In this document: positions 34,790-46,600 of the stretch, piece by piece | Layout of the letters: each line of letters begins with the position of its first letter | Position numbering within the stretch: the stretch's first letter is position 1 | NCBI GenBank assembly: GCA_010279815.1 | Contig: QEOQ01000303.1 | Coordinates: 1,735,793-1,799,792 of the forward strand | Direction: 5' to 3' | Source of the DNA: Brachionus plicatilis | Taxonomy: Eukaryota > Rotifera > Eurotatoria > Ploima > Brachionidae | DNA length: 64,000 nt | Translations under genes and position numbers: made by a program | Notes under the pieces: model-generated | What the model was told of the DNA's origin: nothing | The model's database searches: none | The model's input: only the letters and a program-made list of their open reading frames with translations

Positions 34790-36184
34790 TTAATTTATTT
34801 CTGGTAAAACAAGCGGCTCATAATTTTTGTTTATTTGACCAGCTGAATCGTTGCTGTAAGGCAGTCCGTTTATATAAGGCTTATTATTATCTTTAAGCAT
34901 TCGTTCCAATTGATTAATAGTATGCTCATTTTTTATCAGTCTATCTTGGAGCTGGTGTCTCTCGTAGCCCAAATTGCCCAACACAGAATCCTTTTCGATT
35001 AACATCTCCTTTATTTTTTGGTTTTCATTTAGAACATTGTTGTGAATTTTGCGCAAACTATTAAGTTCATTAGTCAAGCCAATAACTGCCTCGTTCATTT
35101 TAATTGACTCCTCATTCCGCTGAAACTGGTCGGTAGTCTTCAATTTTTCCAATTCCAAAGCTAAACGCTTTTGCTTGGCATTCACTTGGGACAATTGTTT
35201 GGCTAATAGATCATTTTCGCTGCGGTACCCGTTGATGTAAGTCAACAGTTGTTTGTTCTCTTCGTTCAGCGCCTCGGTTTGTTTAGTTTGGCTCTTTAGT
35301 TGTTCCATGAAGGTCCTGTTTTGTGTATGCAGCTCCTTGAGTTTGGTCAGCATCTGTTGTATTTTGTTTCGACTGTCCAGCTCGAGTGCATCTTTTTCGG
35401 CCTTCAGAAGAGTGAATCTTTCATGCAGCATGGCAGCATTGGCTTCTGATTTTCTCAAATCGGCACTTGTGGTGTTTATTTTATTGCTCAAAAATTCAAT
35501 CTTATCCTCAGCAGCTTTGCTTGAAGCCGAAGTTTCGGTCACTCTGGAATTCAAGCGGGACAACTCTTTCTCCAAAGAGTCCTTGGAATAAAGTGTCTTG
35601 GTCAAATCCTCCTTGATCAGTGCGCCCTCTCTCATGGTCTTTTCCAAATTTTGCTTAGCGACAAAATATTTTTCTTTCAAAAGCTCGACCTCATTGATCA
35701 GACCCTGGTTTTGGTTCTTCAAGTCCTCATTGTTGCGCGTCAGCTGATCGATCATTATTCTCATGTCATGATCGGATATTTTAAATTTCTCCTCCAATTT
35801 CCGGTATTCTTCAATCAATTTTTTCGAGTTCTCATACTCACGGATCAACTTGTCCAGTTCGTTGCGCAGCGCCTGATTGTCCTGTTCCAAGTTGGTGTAT
35901 CTGTTTTTTATTTCGCCAAGTCTGTTTCGAGCTAAATAGAGCAATTTGTCGTGTTTTTCCTGCAATTTGCTCAGTTCATTGGCCATGTTGGTGTTTTCCT
36001 CGGTGAGACGCTCATTCTGAAACCAAAGATCATAGTTTTCGGCTTTCAATTGAACAGCCTTGTTGACTGGAGGCTTGGTCAGGTTAATGTTAGAGTTTCG
36101 GTTGACCACGTCGCCCATGTTGCCTCCCCTCGGATTTCCCATTTTGTACTCCAGGTCGGCGAATTCGTCTCTGTTGTCGACCAT
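34790..36184 (-). CDS. coiled-coil protein of unknown function
   Basis: Intronless ORF of 464 residues. I do not recognise a family. Residues about 45-430 are almost continuous heptad-type coiled coil, rich in L, E, K, N and Q with no proline (for example NERLTEENTNMANELSKLQE, KYFVAKQNLEKTMREGALIK). The head (1-44) is Gly/Asn-rich and basic, and the tail carries GLPYSNDSAGQINKNYEPLV. Such proteins are often centrosomal, ciliary or Golgi tethers, but nothing here decides it. Codon use is notably richer in G+C than the surroundings, as in other well-expressed genes of the window. The gene is divergent from ATP synthase delta, with 638 bp between the two starts. Confidence 0.8.
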   Translation of the reverse strand: MVDNRDEFADLEYKMGNPRGGNMGDVVNRNSNINLTKPPVNKAVQLKAENYDLWFQNERLTEENTNMANELSKLQEKHDKLLYLARNRLGEIKNRYTNLEQDNQALRNELDKLIREYENSKKLIEEYRKLEEKFKISDHDMRIMIDQLTRNNEDLKNQNQGLINEVELLKEKYFVAKQNLEKTMREGALIKEDLTKTLYSKDSLEKELSRLNSRVTETSASSKAAEDKIEFLSNKINTTSADLRKSEANAAMLHERFTLLKAEKDALELDSRNKIQQMLTKLKELHTQNRTFMEQLKSQTKQTEALNEENKQLLTYINGYRSENDLLAKQLSQVNAKQKRLALELEKLKTTDQFQRNEESIKMNEAVIGLTNELNSLRKIHNNVLNENQKIKEMLIEKDSVLGNLGYERHQLQDRLIKNEHTINQLERMLKDNNKPYINGLPYSNDSAGQINKNYEPLVLPEIN

Positions 36185-36822
36185 TTTTTCTAAAGAAGAA
36201 AATTAAGAAATATTCTAAGATAGTTTGATGCTGAGGGAAATTTTTTTCTTTTATCCACTAAATAGTTTGTCAAAAAGATTTAGATAAGATAAGAACATGG
36301 ATAAATATTTAAAATTGGTAAACATTTATCCGGCACCAAAAAAAAAACACAAAACTCAAACATTCTAAAACAATGCGCTTCCATTTTCTGAATTTAATAA
36401 TTCCAACAAATAAATATTAACAAGAAAATATTTTTTCACAAAAATGAAAATGTCACCAACGACAACCGAATTATTTTTCTTTTTGAAAATAAATCACTCA
36501 GCATTCAGATTCCAATTCATATGCAACTATTTTAAGCGTAGAAGCTAACAGGTAGATATTTATTTTACCAATTAAGTTGTATGAGATTAAATTTGGAAAA
36601 AAAATTTGCCTTAAAAAGCTGATTCGGGATTAATTTCCGTCTCAAAAACAAAAAAAAAAATAAATTAAAATTTTTCGCAGATATTTTTCTCCATTAAATT
36701 TATATTTGGCAAATTCTAGAAAAAAATTCTGAAAAAATTGCACACTTGGCTCAATTTATTAAATAAATAATTATTTAGATTAATTTATTTATTTTTGAAA
36801 AAAAAAAAGTTTTATTTCCAAA
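36185..36822. other. divergent promoter region
   Basis: About 640 bp between the oppositely oriented coiled-coil gene and ATP synthase delta. It must hold both promoters; no TATA box or named element could be picked out of the AT-rich background. Confidence 0.4.
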
Positions 36823-37311
36823 ATGTCCTTTATTCGACCATTGTTGACGATCAAAAACGCCCAGTCTCAATTTAGATTAATTAGTCGAAGCATGGCAACA
36901 GAGATGTCGTTTACCTTTGCTTCACCAGCGCAAGTCATCTACAACCAAGCCAGAAACGTCAAGCAAGTGGACGTGCCATCATTGAGCGGCTCATTCGGCA
37001 TTCTGGCCAACCATGTACCAACATTGGCCGTCTTGAAACCAGGCATTGTCACTGTGACAGAGACTGAAGGTGCAGTGAAAAAATTTTTTGTCAGCTCCGG
37101 TTCAGTAGCAGTGAATGCGGACTCTAGTGTTCAAGTGTTGGCCGAGGAAGCCTTTCCTGTTGAACAATTGGACTTGAAAGCTGCGCAAGAACAATTGGCC
37201 GAAGCTCAGGCATCGCTGAGCTCAGCCAGTTCGGATGTCGCAAAAGCCGAGGCCCAAGTTGCTGTGGAGACTGCCGAAGCTGTTGTCAGAGCCATTCAAA
37301 CCGGCGTCTAA
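36823..37311 (+). CDS. ATP5F1D: ATP synthase F1 subunit delta, mitochondrial
   Basis: Intronless ORF of 162 residues (human 168). The delta subunit (bacterial epsilon homologue) is part of the F1 central stalk and couples rotation to ATP synthesis on the matrix side of the inner membrane. The first ~22 residues (MSFIRPLLTIKNAQSQFRLISR) form a basic, acid-free presequence. The beta-sandwich follows: MSFTFASPAQVIYNQ, VDVPSLSGSFGILANHVPTL, LKPGIVTVTETEG, KKFFVSSGSVAVNADSSVQV, LAEEAFPVEQLD. A helical hairpin rich in Ala/Glu ends the protein. Codon use is strongly biased to G/C third positions compared with neighbours, as expected for high expression. An AATAAA lies at 37326-37331. Confidence 0.97.
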   Translation: MSFIRPLLTIKNAQSQFRLISRSMATEMSFTFASPAQVIYNQARNVKQVDVPSLSGSFGILANHVPTLAVLKPGIVTVTETEGAVKKFFVSSGSVAVNADSSVQVLAEEAFPVEQLDLKAAQEQLAEAQASLSSASSDVAKAEAQVAVETAEAVVRAIQTGV

Positions 37312-40300
37312 ACCAAATTTCAAAGAATAAAATTCATTTTTAAAGATTAAAAAAATAAACTAGTTTATCATTTATTTTTTCTTTTAAACAAAAAAAAAAA
37401 AACAATACCAATTTAAATTAGATTTATTTCAACCACTTTGACTTTACATGTCTTTTGAATAAATAATTATAAAAAAATCTAGTTCTATGGTACTATGACA
37501 GCCCTGTGGCCATTGTTCTTAGTTAATTCAATAAATCGATATTTGTTAATAAAATGAAATTTTAGCTGACAAAACTTGATATAATTTTAGTAATTTAAAA
37601 CCATTTCTTTGGCTTCGTTGTTTAATAATGATGATTAAGGATATATTTCACTTTTAAGAATTCTCCTGTTCCAATTGAGTCGATTAATCCAGATCTAATA
37701 TGGCTAGTAATGCTGATACTTTTATGATATGTAGAAATAAGCCCTTGGAAATTATGTGCCAAATATGAACAACTTTTACTCTATACTAATTGTTTAGCGA
37801 GATTTTTAAATAATTTTATCATGAAACTTTACGTAAGATAAAATCTAGCTAATTCATTGAGATTATATGATACTTTTTGATTGATGGATTGTGTATTAAA
37901 TAGCTAAGTGGACATTTAAGCAGTGAAATATCAAGTTTAATTAAGAGTTGTATCAATCATTTAGCCCAGAAAGTGCTTTTAAGTAAAAAAAAATTTTCTC
38001 TTTTTTATTTTTTAGAACTATTTAGCTCAAAGCAAGTTGAATTTTTGTTTCTTTTAATTTACTTGTTTATTTGATCTGTATTCCAGCTCGATTTGATCCC
38101 GCCAGTATTAAAGTAAAATTTGTTTATTTAAATTTATCATTTGTTCATATAGAGCAATCAGTGTCTGACTGCTTATGTAAAAAAATAAAAGTATATAATC
38201 GGGACCTATGGATGGTTTTATTTAAAAATTAGCCCTGGCGTGTCTCCTAGGGCTAATTAAGTCGACTGACTAGATAATCCAGCACTCTGAATGTAAACAC
38301 GTTTTAAATACTTACGCAAGTTTTGACAAGGTAAAATTAAATTCTTTTCAAATAAAAAAAATCTCATTACCTTAAAAAAAACCAAAATTTATTTTTCACT
38401 ATGAATAGGTACTTAGAATAATTCTATTGTGAGAGAGAATTAGCTTTGAAATTTTAGTTACAATCTTTAGGGCTATTTTTTGTTAAATGCTTTGTTTTTC
38501 ACCTGGCTTCTCTTATTCAACATTACATCAAATTCAAATTTAGAAAACAAAAAAATGCATTTAATTATCTTTTATTTTAGAATTTTTTTAATTCAAAATT
38601 ATAAATTAGTTGCGCCACAAAACAGACAGTTTTTCACAAAAAAAAATTATTTTCGTTATTTTACAGAATTTTCGTAATTACAAATAAATTGAGAGTTTTA
38701 ATAAATTATTTTCATTTATTAATTATTTTTATACTAATATTAAAATTAGTTAGAATTTTTTCAATACAAGTCTTTGTTTGTTTCATCGAATTTTTAACCA
38801 GCAGAGAATTTTACTGCTGTCAATTGCAGTTGCTTTTTTTCATCATAATATCAAACGGATTGAAAATATTATTCTAAAAATTTAAGCTATTAATCGCGGA
38901 AATATTGCGACTATTTATTCTAGACTAGAAAAATAAATTGGGTCAGAATAAGAGCAAAAAATTTAGTTTTTAAAAAAATAAGAATTCAATTGTCAAATAT
39001 TCAAATGATAATTATTTATAATAACATTTGAAATTTAAAAAATTAATTTAGAAAACCGAGTCTTGTTTTTGTAAAAGGTAATTTCGAGTAATGAAAAAAT
39101 TGCATAAATTTTGTTGTTTGTTTATCATGGCTAGAATAATATTAGCAGTCGAATATTAATTAATATTGCAAAAGAATTATTTTTTAACTAAAATATATTC
39201 GACTAAGGACTAAAATGATTTATTAACGATCGAAACCAAAGCCCAAAAAATAAACAGTTTTATTTGGTTCTCTCATCAAACGAATCCAATTTTTCTTAAA
39301 AATCTCATTTCCATAAAAAACAAAAAAAAACTCATATTCTTAATATTTGCTCGCTATGTAAATACAAATTTTGTTAAACTAGCAAGTGTGTTTGGGTAGT
39401 GATATGTTTTCTTAAGAAATAATAATTATTTTAGTTTTGGCGATTGAATTTTGGTGCTATTCATGGTTCGACGGCTACGCAACAATTAATTAAATATCTA
39501 GCTAGCAAATGGTATCCTTAAATTAGCAATTCTCATTCCTACATCTTAATTTAAGCTAAAAGCGTATTTTAATCAATTATTTTAAGTTATCTCTGTGGAA
39601 TTTGTTTTTTTTAACGTTTACATAAACTTGGTTAAATTGTTATTAACATTTAATTTTTTTTTAATTCATCGGCGCTAAATTTAATACAGGCTCAAACTTT
39701 AAAATTTAAAATTATCATTCAAAACCAAGTCCTTATTCATTAACTAATCCTTAGGGACACTCTTTTCAAAATCACCACTAGATCCCCAAGGATTTCTATT
39801 AAATAAACAAAAATTATCTAAATTTAGATTTAAAAAGAGAAAAAAAGAAAATTTTTCTAATTTCATTTCCCTGTGAAGTAAATTTACTGAAAAAAAATAA
39901 TTTAATAAATTCTTTTAAAAATTAGACTTAATTCAAAAACATTTTTTCTTCTCATAATAATAACAAATGTAACATTTGATTAATAGTTTTACAAAATGAA
40001 TAAAATTTTTTATTTTAAACTGAATTTGTTACATTATGTTGCGTTTGCAACAAAATATTTAAAATTATTTAGTTTAGACTGATTTGAAAAAATTCATCGT
40101 ATTATTATTTTACTCTATGTATTTTGTACTGAACTTTAGAAAGTTATTTTAATGCTGCAAGCGATTATTTTTCAATTACTCAGATAAATATTTGAACCCT
40201 GTGGAGTTGTAATCACATGCAAAAAAAAATCAAAATTTCATTTTATTTTTTTTTAGAATTTTACTTTAAAACACCGGGTTATCAGTTAAATTTTGGGTAA

Positions 40301-41109
40301 TGACTCCAAAAAAAGCATGTCTAATTTAATTCAAGAAATGATTAAATGTAAAGCCGAAATATTGGCCAAATGGAATTGCTCTAGACACTAATTAATATTT
40401 TTTATTCTAGCTTTTTATTTTCTTATACTGATAATGATGAAATAAAATAGAAATTTTCCTTAAGGCTTTAAACAAGTCGTCATTATTGATTTGGGCAGCC
40501 GCGCCTTGATTAATCGGATTCATTATTTCCTCTTGCATGCTAAAATTCAGGACTTTTTATCAATTACTTGCGCAAAATGTCTGGAATAAACTAAAAAATA
40601 TTTCTTTGAAAAATATCTAATTTGAAAATTGATCATAATTTTTTCTTTTTTCAAGTAAAAACAAAAAATTAATTTTATAAACTCTTAAATTGGTTGTTTA
40701 AACAATTTTGTTCAAGTCTTAGCGACTGAGTTTAGGCGAATAGAGTAAAAAACGTTTAAGAACCGTAAATTTGGGTTAAAATTTAATAATTTAAAAATAT
40801 TATTTTTTCAAAAAATCAATGTGGTATCAGAGCCATTGTGAGAACGAGTTTAGAATACTCTTAATATTATACAATTGAAAATTTTTCTCTTTTTCAACAA
40901 GCTCTCATTCTTGGGAAAAAAATAAGTTATACTAATTAATAACATGCTTTTTTCAGCTCAAATTAAAACAAGAATCTAAAACACAATTAGAGAAACACCT
41001 CAATCAATCTTGTTGAAATTTTTAATTAAAAAAATATTTAAACTCTAGCTAGATTTAGATATTTTGTATTCCAAATGACTAGAATAGGAAGTTTGAATGC
41101 AACAGAGCA
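37312..41109. other. intergenic; possible tiny ORFs near 40.3-40.5 kb
   Basis: About 3.8 kb without a supported gene. Long AT-rich ORFs near 38480-38877 have no protein-like features. Around 40316-40391 (+, 24 codons, MSNLIQEMIKCKAEILAKW...) and 40407-40538 (-, 43 codons, MQEEIMNPINQGAAAQINND...) composition is less AT-biased and looks coding-like, but I recognise neither. Confidence 0.4.
40407..40538 (-). CDS. possible small ORF or exon, unrecognised
   Basis: Minus-strand ORF of 43 codons beginning MQEEIMNPINQGAAAQINND and continuing DLFKALRKI. The first half uses GC-richer codons than the surroundings. An AATTTTAG sits just upstream of the ATG, so it could be an exon entered from an acceptor. 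The last 15 codons are AT-rich and may be intronic. No family recognised; the call rests on composition alone. Confidence 0.2.
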   Translation of the reverse strand: MQEEIMNPINQGAAAQINNDDLFKALRKISILFHHYQYKKIKS

Positions 41110-42195
41110 ATGGTAGCAAAGATAAAGAATTCTTTTTTGAAAAATAGCTTTCATTTGTTGTGTTATCGGAATTATGTTAAAGATAACTCAAAATGTAGTT
41201 TGGATGACGACCTGAAGCGTTTATCAAATTCTTTTCCCAATTTGTACAATTCAGATGCAGCTGAAAAGCAGCCATTGCCAAAGAAGGAGACAAAAACTAG
41301 GTCCAAGTCGGCCAATGGTAGCTATGAAAACTACGATACCCAGAAACCTGTCAAAAACCATCAGTCTTTGAAGACTCTAAAACAATTAAAGAAAAAAAAT
41401 GAAGCCAACAATTTGAATGAAAAGTCACGCTCAAAATCGTCCCAACCAAATTTTACCAATGACCTAAGTAAACCAAAAATGGAAGAGCCCAAACCGTCCG
41501 TCAATTTGGCAAAGAATAAGAACAGCGCCCTGTCTAGTCTTCGTCTATCCAAAAAATTACAAGGACTCAAGCGGCAAACTAAACCATGCTCGGAGAGCAA
41601 CACTTCCAATGCCAACTCTTCCATTTTTACCACTAGTTCGATTCTTCAAAATCCTCGTAGGCGATACGACACGTCTGTTGGCGAAAAAAAAGCTGTTCGC
41701 TTTGCTGATTCTCTGGGACTCGAGTTGGAGAACGTAATCACACTCAACAACCAGTTGGACAACCAAATGAAGTTCATGCGACTTCCAAAAGCCTCTCAGA
41801 TCTATCCTCCACTGATCTATGCTGATAGAGCATTTGTTCAAAATTTGCCTCAGGCCAACTGTGGCAACAAAAATGAGTGTATCAGAATTCAAAATGTAGA
41901 CAATTTTACCAAGGCTAATTTTCAATTAATCGACTTTAATGACAGTAAAATAGAAAACCGCTATCTGAACAGAGCGAACCATGTCAAAGTAATAAACTAT
42001 GCAGAACCAAGGATTTATTCGAATGCTCCCAATTACTGCCATGTGTATGACGATGTTAACAATTATGTGCCTAGTAATTTTATTGATGTAAATAAACCGA
42101 TCAATTTGTATTATTCGTTTAATAACGAAAATAACCTTCAAAAAATTTCTATTACTACACGTCTGAACAATGGTAAACTTGAGTCAGAAGTTTAA
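41110..42195 (+). CDS. PPP1R3-like protein phosphatase 1-targeting protein
   Basis: Intronless frame of 361 residues. The key feature is KAVRFADSLGLELENV at residues 194-209. KAVRF is an RVxF-type PP1-docking motif, and the following FAD..GL.L..V is the signature that directly follows it in PPP1R3 glycogen-targeting subunits. The N-terminal half is basic, Ser/Lys/Asn-rich and probably disordered (KSANGSYENY, KSRSKSSQPN-type segments). The C-terminal 150 residues show no tryptophan and no clear CBM21 pattern, so glycogen binding is not supported. It might be a divergent PPP1R3, or another PP1 partner. Either the ATG at 41110 or an upstream exon could start it; the sequence before the ATG stays partly open. 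Confidence 0.6.
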   Translation: MVAKIKNSFLKNSFHLLCYRNYVKDNSKCSLDDDLKRLSNSFPNLYNSDAAEKQPLPKKETKTRSKSANGSYENYDTQKPVKNHQSLKTLKQLKKKNEANNLNEKSRSKSSQPNFTNDLSKPKMEEPKPSVNLAKNKNSALSSLRLSKKLQGLKRQTKPCSESNTSNANSSIFTTSSILQNPRRRYDTSVGEKKAVRFADSLGLELENVITLNNQLDNQMKFMRLPKASQIYPPLIYADRAFVQNLPQANCGNKNECIRIQNVDNFTKANFQLIDFNDSKIENRYLNRANHVKVINYAEPRIYSNAPNYCHVYDDVNNYVPSNFIDVNKPINLYYSFNNENNLQKISITTRLNNGKLESEV

Positions 42196-43670
42196 TTTTT
42201 TTTTCTTTTTCAATGCCGATTTTACCCGGTTTTAGTGTTGTATTACTTTTTTTTTTTAAATAAAATTTAAAAGTTTAATTTTTTTTTAATGAAATAAATA
42301 ATTTAAATTGTGCAATGTTCATTATTTTGACATAATTTTCAATTTTCACATGTTGTTAGTAACCAAACAAAATTTAGACCAAAAATTCTTTAAATTTACT
42401 AACTAAATAAAGTTATTAATATTTAAAGAATATTATTGATTTTGTGTTGATGTGAGGAAATTTTTTCAAAAATATATCTGTTTTTATCTTAGGTGTTAAA
42501 GAAAAAATATTTCTTTTGTTAATTTAGAAATTTTTAAATCAGCTGTTGGAGATAATGCAAATTAAAAATTATTAGTGTAATTTTTATTTATACTTATTCT
42601 TATTTTAAAAGCATATATATATTTATCTATTGAAAAAAGAGTAATTAACCTAATTTAAGGCAAATCTTATTTAAACAGTAGCAAGTAGTTGTTTGACAAA
42701 GGTAAGTTTTGCAAAAGGTACAAAAAATCCAGCTCATTGGCAATAAATGAAATTTCAAGGATCATAGCAATAAAACTAATGGTTTAGGTAATTATTAGAG
42801 TGTCATTCTAAGAATAACTGAGAGAAATAAACAAACTTAAAGAAGTGACAAACTTCGCAATTAAACTCCATTAAGCCAATACTTAATTTGAATTTGAACG
42901 TTAAAATTTTGATTAGGTAAATAGATTAGTCTCAAGATCCTGGAATATTTATATCTCGAAACAAAAAATTTCTTAAGTTAATAAATCAAATTTAAAAAGA
43001 AAACAAAGATAAACTTCTTTCATATGATTAAAATTTTAATTAAATCTTTAAACAATCCAGTAACTAACAAACAAGCTCGTGACATTCTAAGGATTGTGGT
43101 TCTTGATTTAAGGTCACAATCGACTAATTTAGTTGATAATTTCACTGATTTCCATTTTTTTTAAATTAGTATTTATTTTTTCAAAAAAAAAAAATATAAA
43201 AAAAAATACATATTTGTAACTATAGAAACAGGATATTTTTTAAAAAACAATTTTTTTAAAATCCAATATTTTTTTAAGCTCGCAGATTTTGATTGAATAA
43301 TTATAAATTTAAAAGTAAAAAAAAAAGTGTTTGAAAAAATTCCTATCTCAAAGAGAGTATACATTAGAAAGTTTATTTTCTTTTTGAGATTTATTACCTT
43401 CAAAAACAATATTTCCAATTTCCCCCTTTTAAATCTTTTCGTGCTTAAACTACTTTAAAATGTGTCTAAGGATTAGGATCAATGCAGCCAATTAATCCTT
43501 TTATTATTCTAAAAAAATTTAACATTCAGGTTGAGATCTAACATAAAAAAATGGCTTTAAATTTTACTAACAAATTAATGAAGCACTAAAAAAATATTTT
43601 GTTTTGTTAACACTTGAATATAAAGAGAGAGCACCGCTTCACTGAAACACAGTTTGTTGTTAAGCACATT
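42196..43670. other. intergenic, nothing identified
   Basis: AT-rich spacer between the PPP1R3-like gene and FBXW10. The frame of FBXW10 exon 1 is open back to about 43614 without an ATG, so 5' UTR or an upstream exon is possible. Confidence 0.4.
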
Positions 43671-46600
43671 ATGATTACAGAAAGTGAACCAAAATTCCAT
43701 GGACAAGTTGACTTAGCACCAGGTCTAAAATCCGATATGAATCAATCTTTAGATAGTTTAAAAGCGAAAAAAGTTCGCTACAGGACTAGGAACCGGCACG
43801 GAATGACCAAATCTTACAATTTCAACATAAATCTGGCTCTCGACTACACATGTCATAGATTCAATGGGGACAATAATTTTTGTGGCAAGTGCAACTCTTG
43901 CCAAATAGTCAACCAGCTAAACAACTTGAAGCAGTGGTTCGACCGAGCCAGTCACGTGACCATCAAAGCCTTTCTAATCGGTCTCATAGTCCGAATAAAC
44001 AACATTAAAATTTATAAGTATCTGAACGATTTGCTCAAGCCTTTGACCGAATCCAAGGACTACATTTATGCCAGGAACAAATTTTTGCCATCATGCGACG
44101 AAGATCACATGAAAGCGACCAATAATCGATGTCTGGACAACGACTATGTCAGTAAACAAATAAATGCCACATGGAATTGGTACTCTGGCTCAACTAATTA
44201 CATAAAGCTTAATTTTATGCTCAGTCTACTTAACAAATGTGACCAAGCTCTGGTTTTCATGACCATACTTAAGCTAAAATCGATCCTGGAGACGCATAAT
44301 CCTTACTCGGAATCGGCGCAAAGCAGCTATGAGAGTGGCTCGGAGATGGTTTTGGATGCCTATGACGATGAAGAAGACTATGAAGAAGACTTGGAGGTGA
44401 GAGGCATTCTTAAAAAGGAGCATGAACAATCAATTAGTGACTTCAAGCATGTCGATTTTATCAGGTTGGAAAAAATTGCAATTTTTTTGAATTGTTTTTA
44501 TAGATCATTTCACGTAGACTATTACCTGTGCACTTGTCCAAATCGATTTTGTCAACTTTAAATAAAAAAAACTTGTACAATTGTTTGTTTGTGTGCAAAT
44601 ATTGGTGTAATTTGATCAAAGAAGTTCACAAGGAGGGTTTTTTAAACAAAATTTTGGTTGATGACATGATGCTTTTAAAGGTAAATATTCAAATTAGCAA
44701 AATAATTGAATAATAGAATTTATTTTAATTAAAAATTTAAATTTATTTTTTTGTTCAAATTAAATATTTGTTTATGTAGTTTAAAATTTTAATTTTCAGG
44801 GCACGTCCTCCAAAGGCATAAATCCGCGATATGCCAACAATGTTGACGTCAAAGTTCCCAATTTGATTCCAGGCACCAACGAAGTTATACGACTTGCGGA
44901 CCAGAAGGTGTTTCGCTCGTCCTACAAAAGCGAGTGGAATTGGACTAATGCACTTCAGGGTTATGAGACAAGGAATGTAATTATGGAAGAAAGAAACGTA
45001 TTCTGTGGTCCTTATAATGTTCTTTTATTAAAAGAAAAAAAAGATCCGCACAGAGTGTCCCATTTTAATGGCAAAAATTTGGTCGCCTTCGGCTCTTTTG
45101 ACAAAAAAATCCGCTTTATTGACCTAAAATTGGCCAGCGAGAAGCACACCACTATACAAGGACATGCGGGATCAATTAAGTGTATGTATATTTGTGAAGC
45201 TAAAAAAATTGTGGTCACGGGTAGTTATGATACAAGCATTAGGTAATCAATAGAATTTAATTTTTTTCATTTTTAAATTTTAATAAATGAAAATAATTTG
45301 ACTTTTTGACAATTTATTTTTTTTATAAAAATTAAAAAAATTTTTTTCTATTCAGAGTTTGGTCAATTGAAAACGGAAAATGCTTGCGTATTTTCCAAGG
45401 ACATCAACAAACTGTTAATTGTATTTCAATGGACGATGAAAGAGACAGAGTTATATCTGGAAGTGGAGATAAGACTTGTCGTGTGTGGAATTTGAGCAAA
45501 AAGAAATGCTGGAGAACATTTAAGCATATGTATCAAATTAATTCTGTTGCCATTGGTGAAGAAATTTGCATTTCTGGAGGCTCAACCGGAAAAATTAAAG
45601 TTTTTCATTTGCAAAGTGGAAAACTAATTAAGGTAAATATTTAAACTATCAATTATACAATGTTAAATAGCTTGGAATTAGACTATTAGTTTTGCTAAGG
45701 TATGTTACTGTTTATTTCGATAGAAACCTTTGAATTAAAATTAGTTTTAGCTTGAAAAACGTAACGATCAACAAAACTATTTAGTTCATTAAAGAAGGAA
45801 ATTTTTTTCTGAATTTTAGATTTAGAAAATGTTTTGCAGTGGTGATTTTACAGGAGAATTGTCAAAATTTTTTGAAATCTCAAATAATCTTGATTTTTTA
45901 AAATCTAATTGTAAATAATTTTGCTTGTAATAAAAAAATTAGACTCGAAAATAGCTGTCATTTATGTCCACATTTTTCCATTATTGTTAAAAAAAAATTT
46001 AAAAAAATAAAATTTTCTCTAAAAACAAGATTTTTTTCAAAAAATTTTCGAATTTTTATTTGGCAAAATTCTTGTGTCGAAAAACCAAGGTGCTAATATC
46101 ACTAAAATTGCTAAAAGTAATTAAATAGTAAAAAAATTATAGAAACTGGTTTAACTTGTTTATTAATTAAAAATATTGATTTAAAAATTTATTACTTTAT
46201 TAAATTAAACAAGCAGTTTAAAAATTCAGTCAAGAATAAGTACTCTTTTTTTGCTATAAAAAAAATTTATGATCATAAAAAGTTTTTATGGTTTTAATTT
46301 TTTTTTGATACCAGAGCTGTTTAAAATTCACAAGTCTCAAGTCAAGTCTATGTCTGGACTTATTTTTTTCTCTAAAGTCCAAGTCAAAGTCCGTATTTGG
46401 ACTTTGATTTTTACTAGGCCGGCACAATAACTACCTGGAACGGCAAAAAATTTATGTGGCCGGTCTTAAACTTGGGACTATTAAGCAACTCTGATTGATA
46501 CTAAATTTTTTTAAAGTGCAAGGCAGCATGAATACAAATTCTTTTAGAAAATAATATTTTAAGTAAAGGACAGATGTTTTTTATGTTATTTTACCTCAGC

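Noticed and set aside
35253..36193. Plus-strand ORFs opposite the coiled-coil gene
   Set aside because: Antisense shadows of the strongly biased minus-strand gene.
38480..38877. Two hydrophobic ORFs of 60-65 codons
   Set aside because: Runs of Phe/Ile/Leu/Asn from AT-rich sequence; no domain, no codon bias, no splice context.
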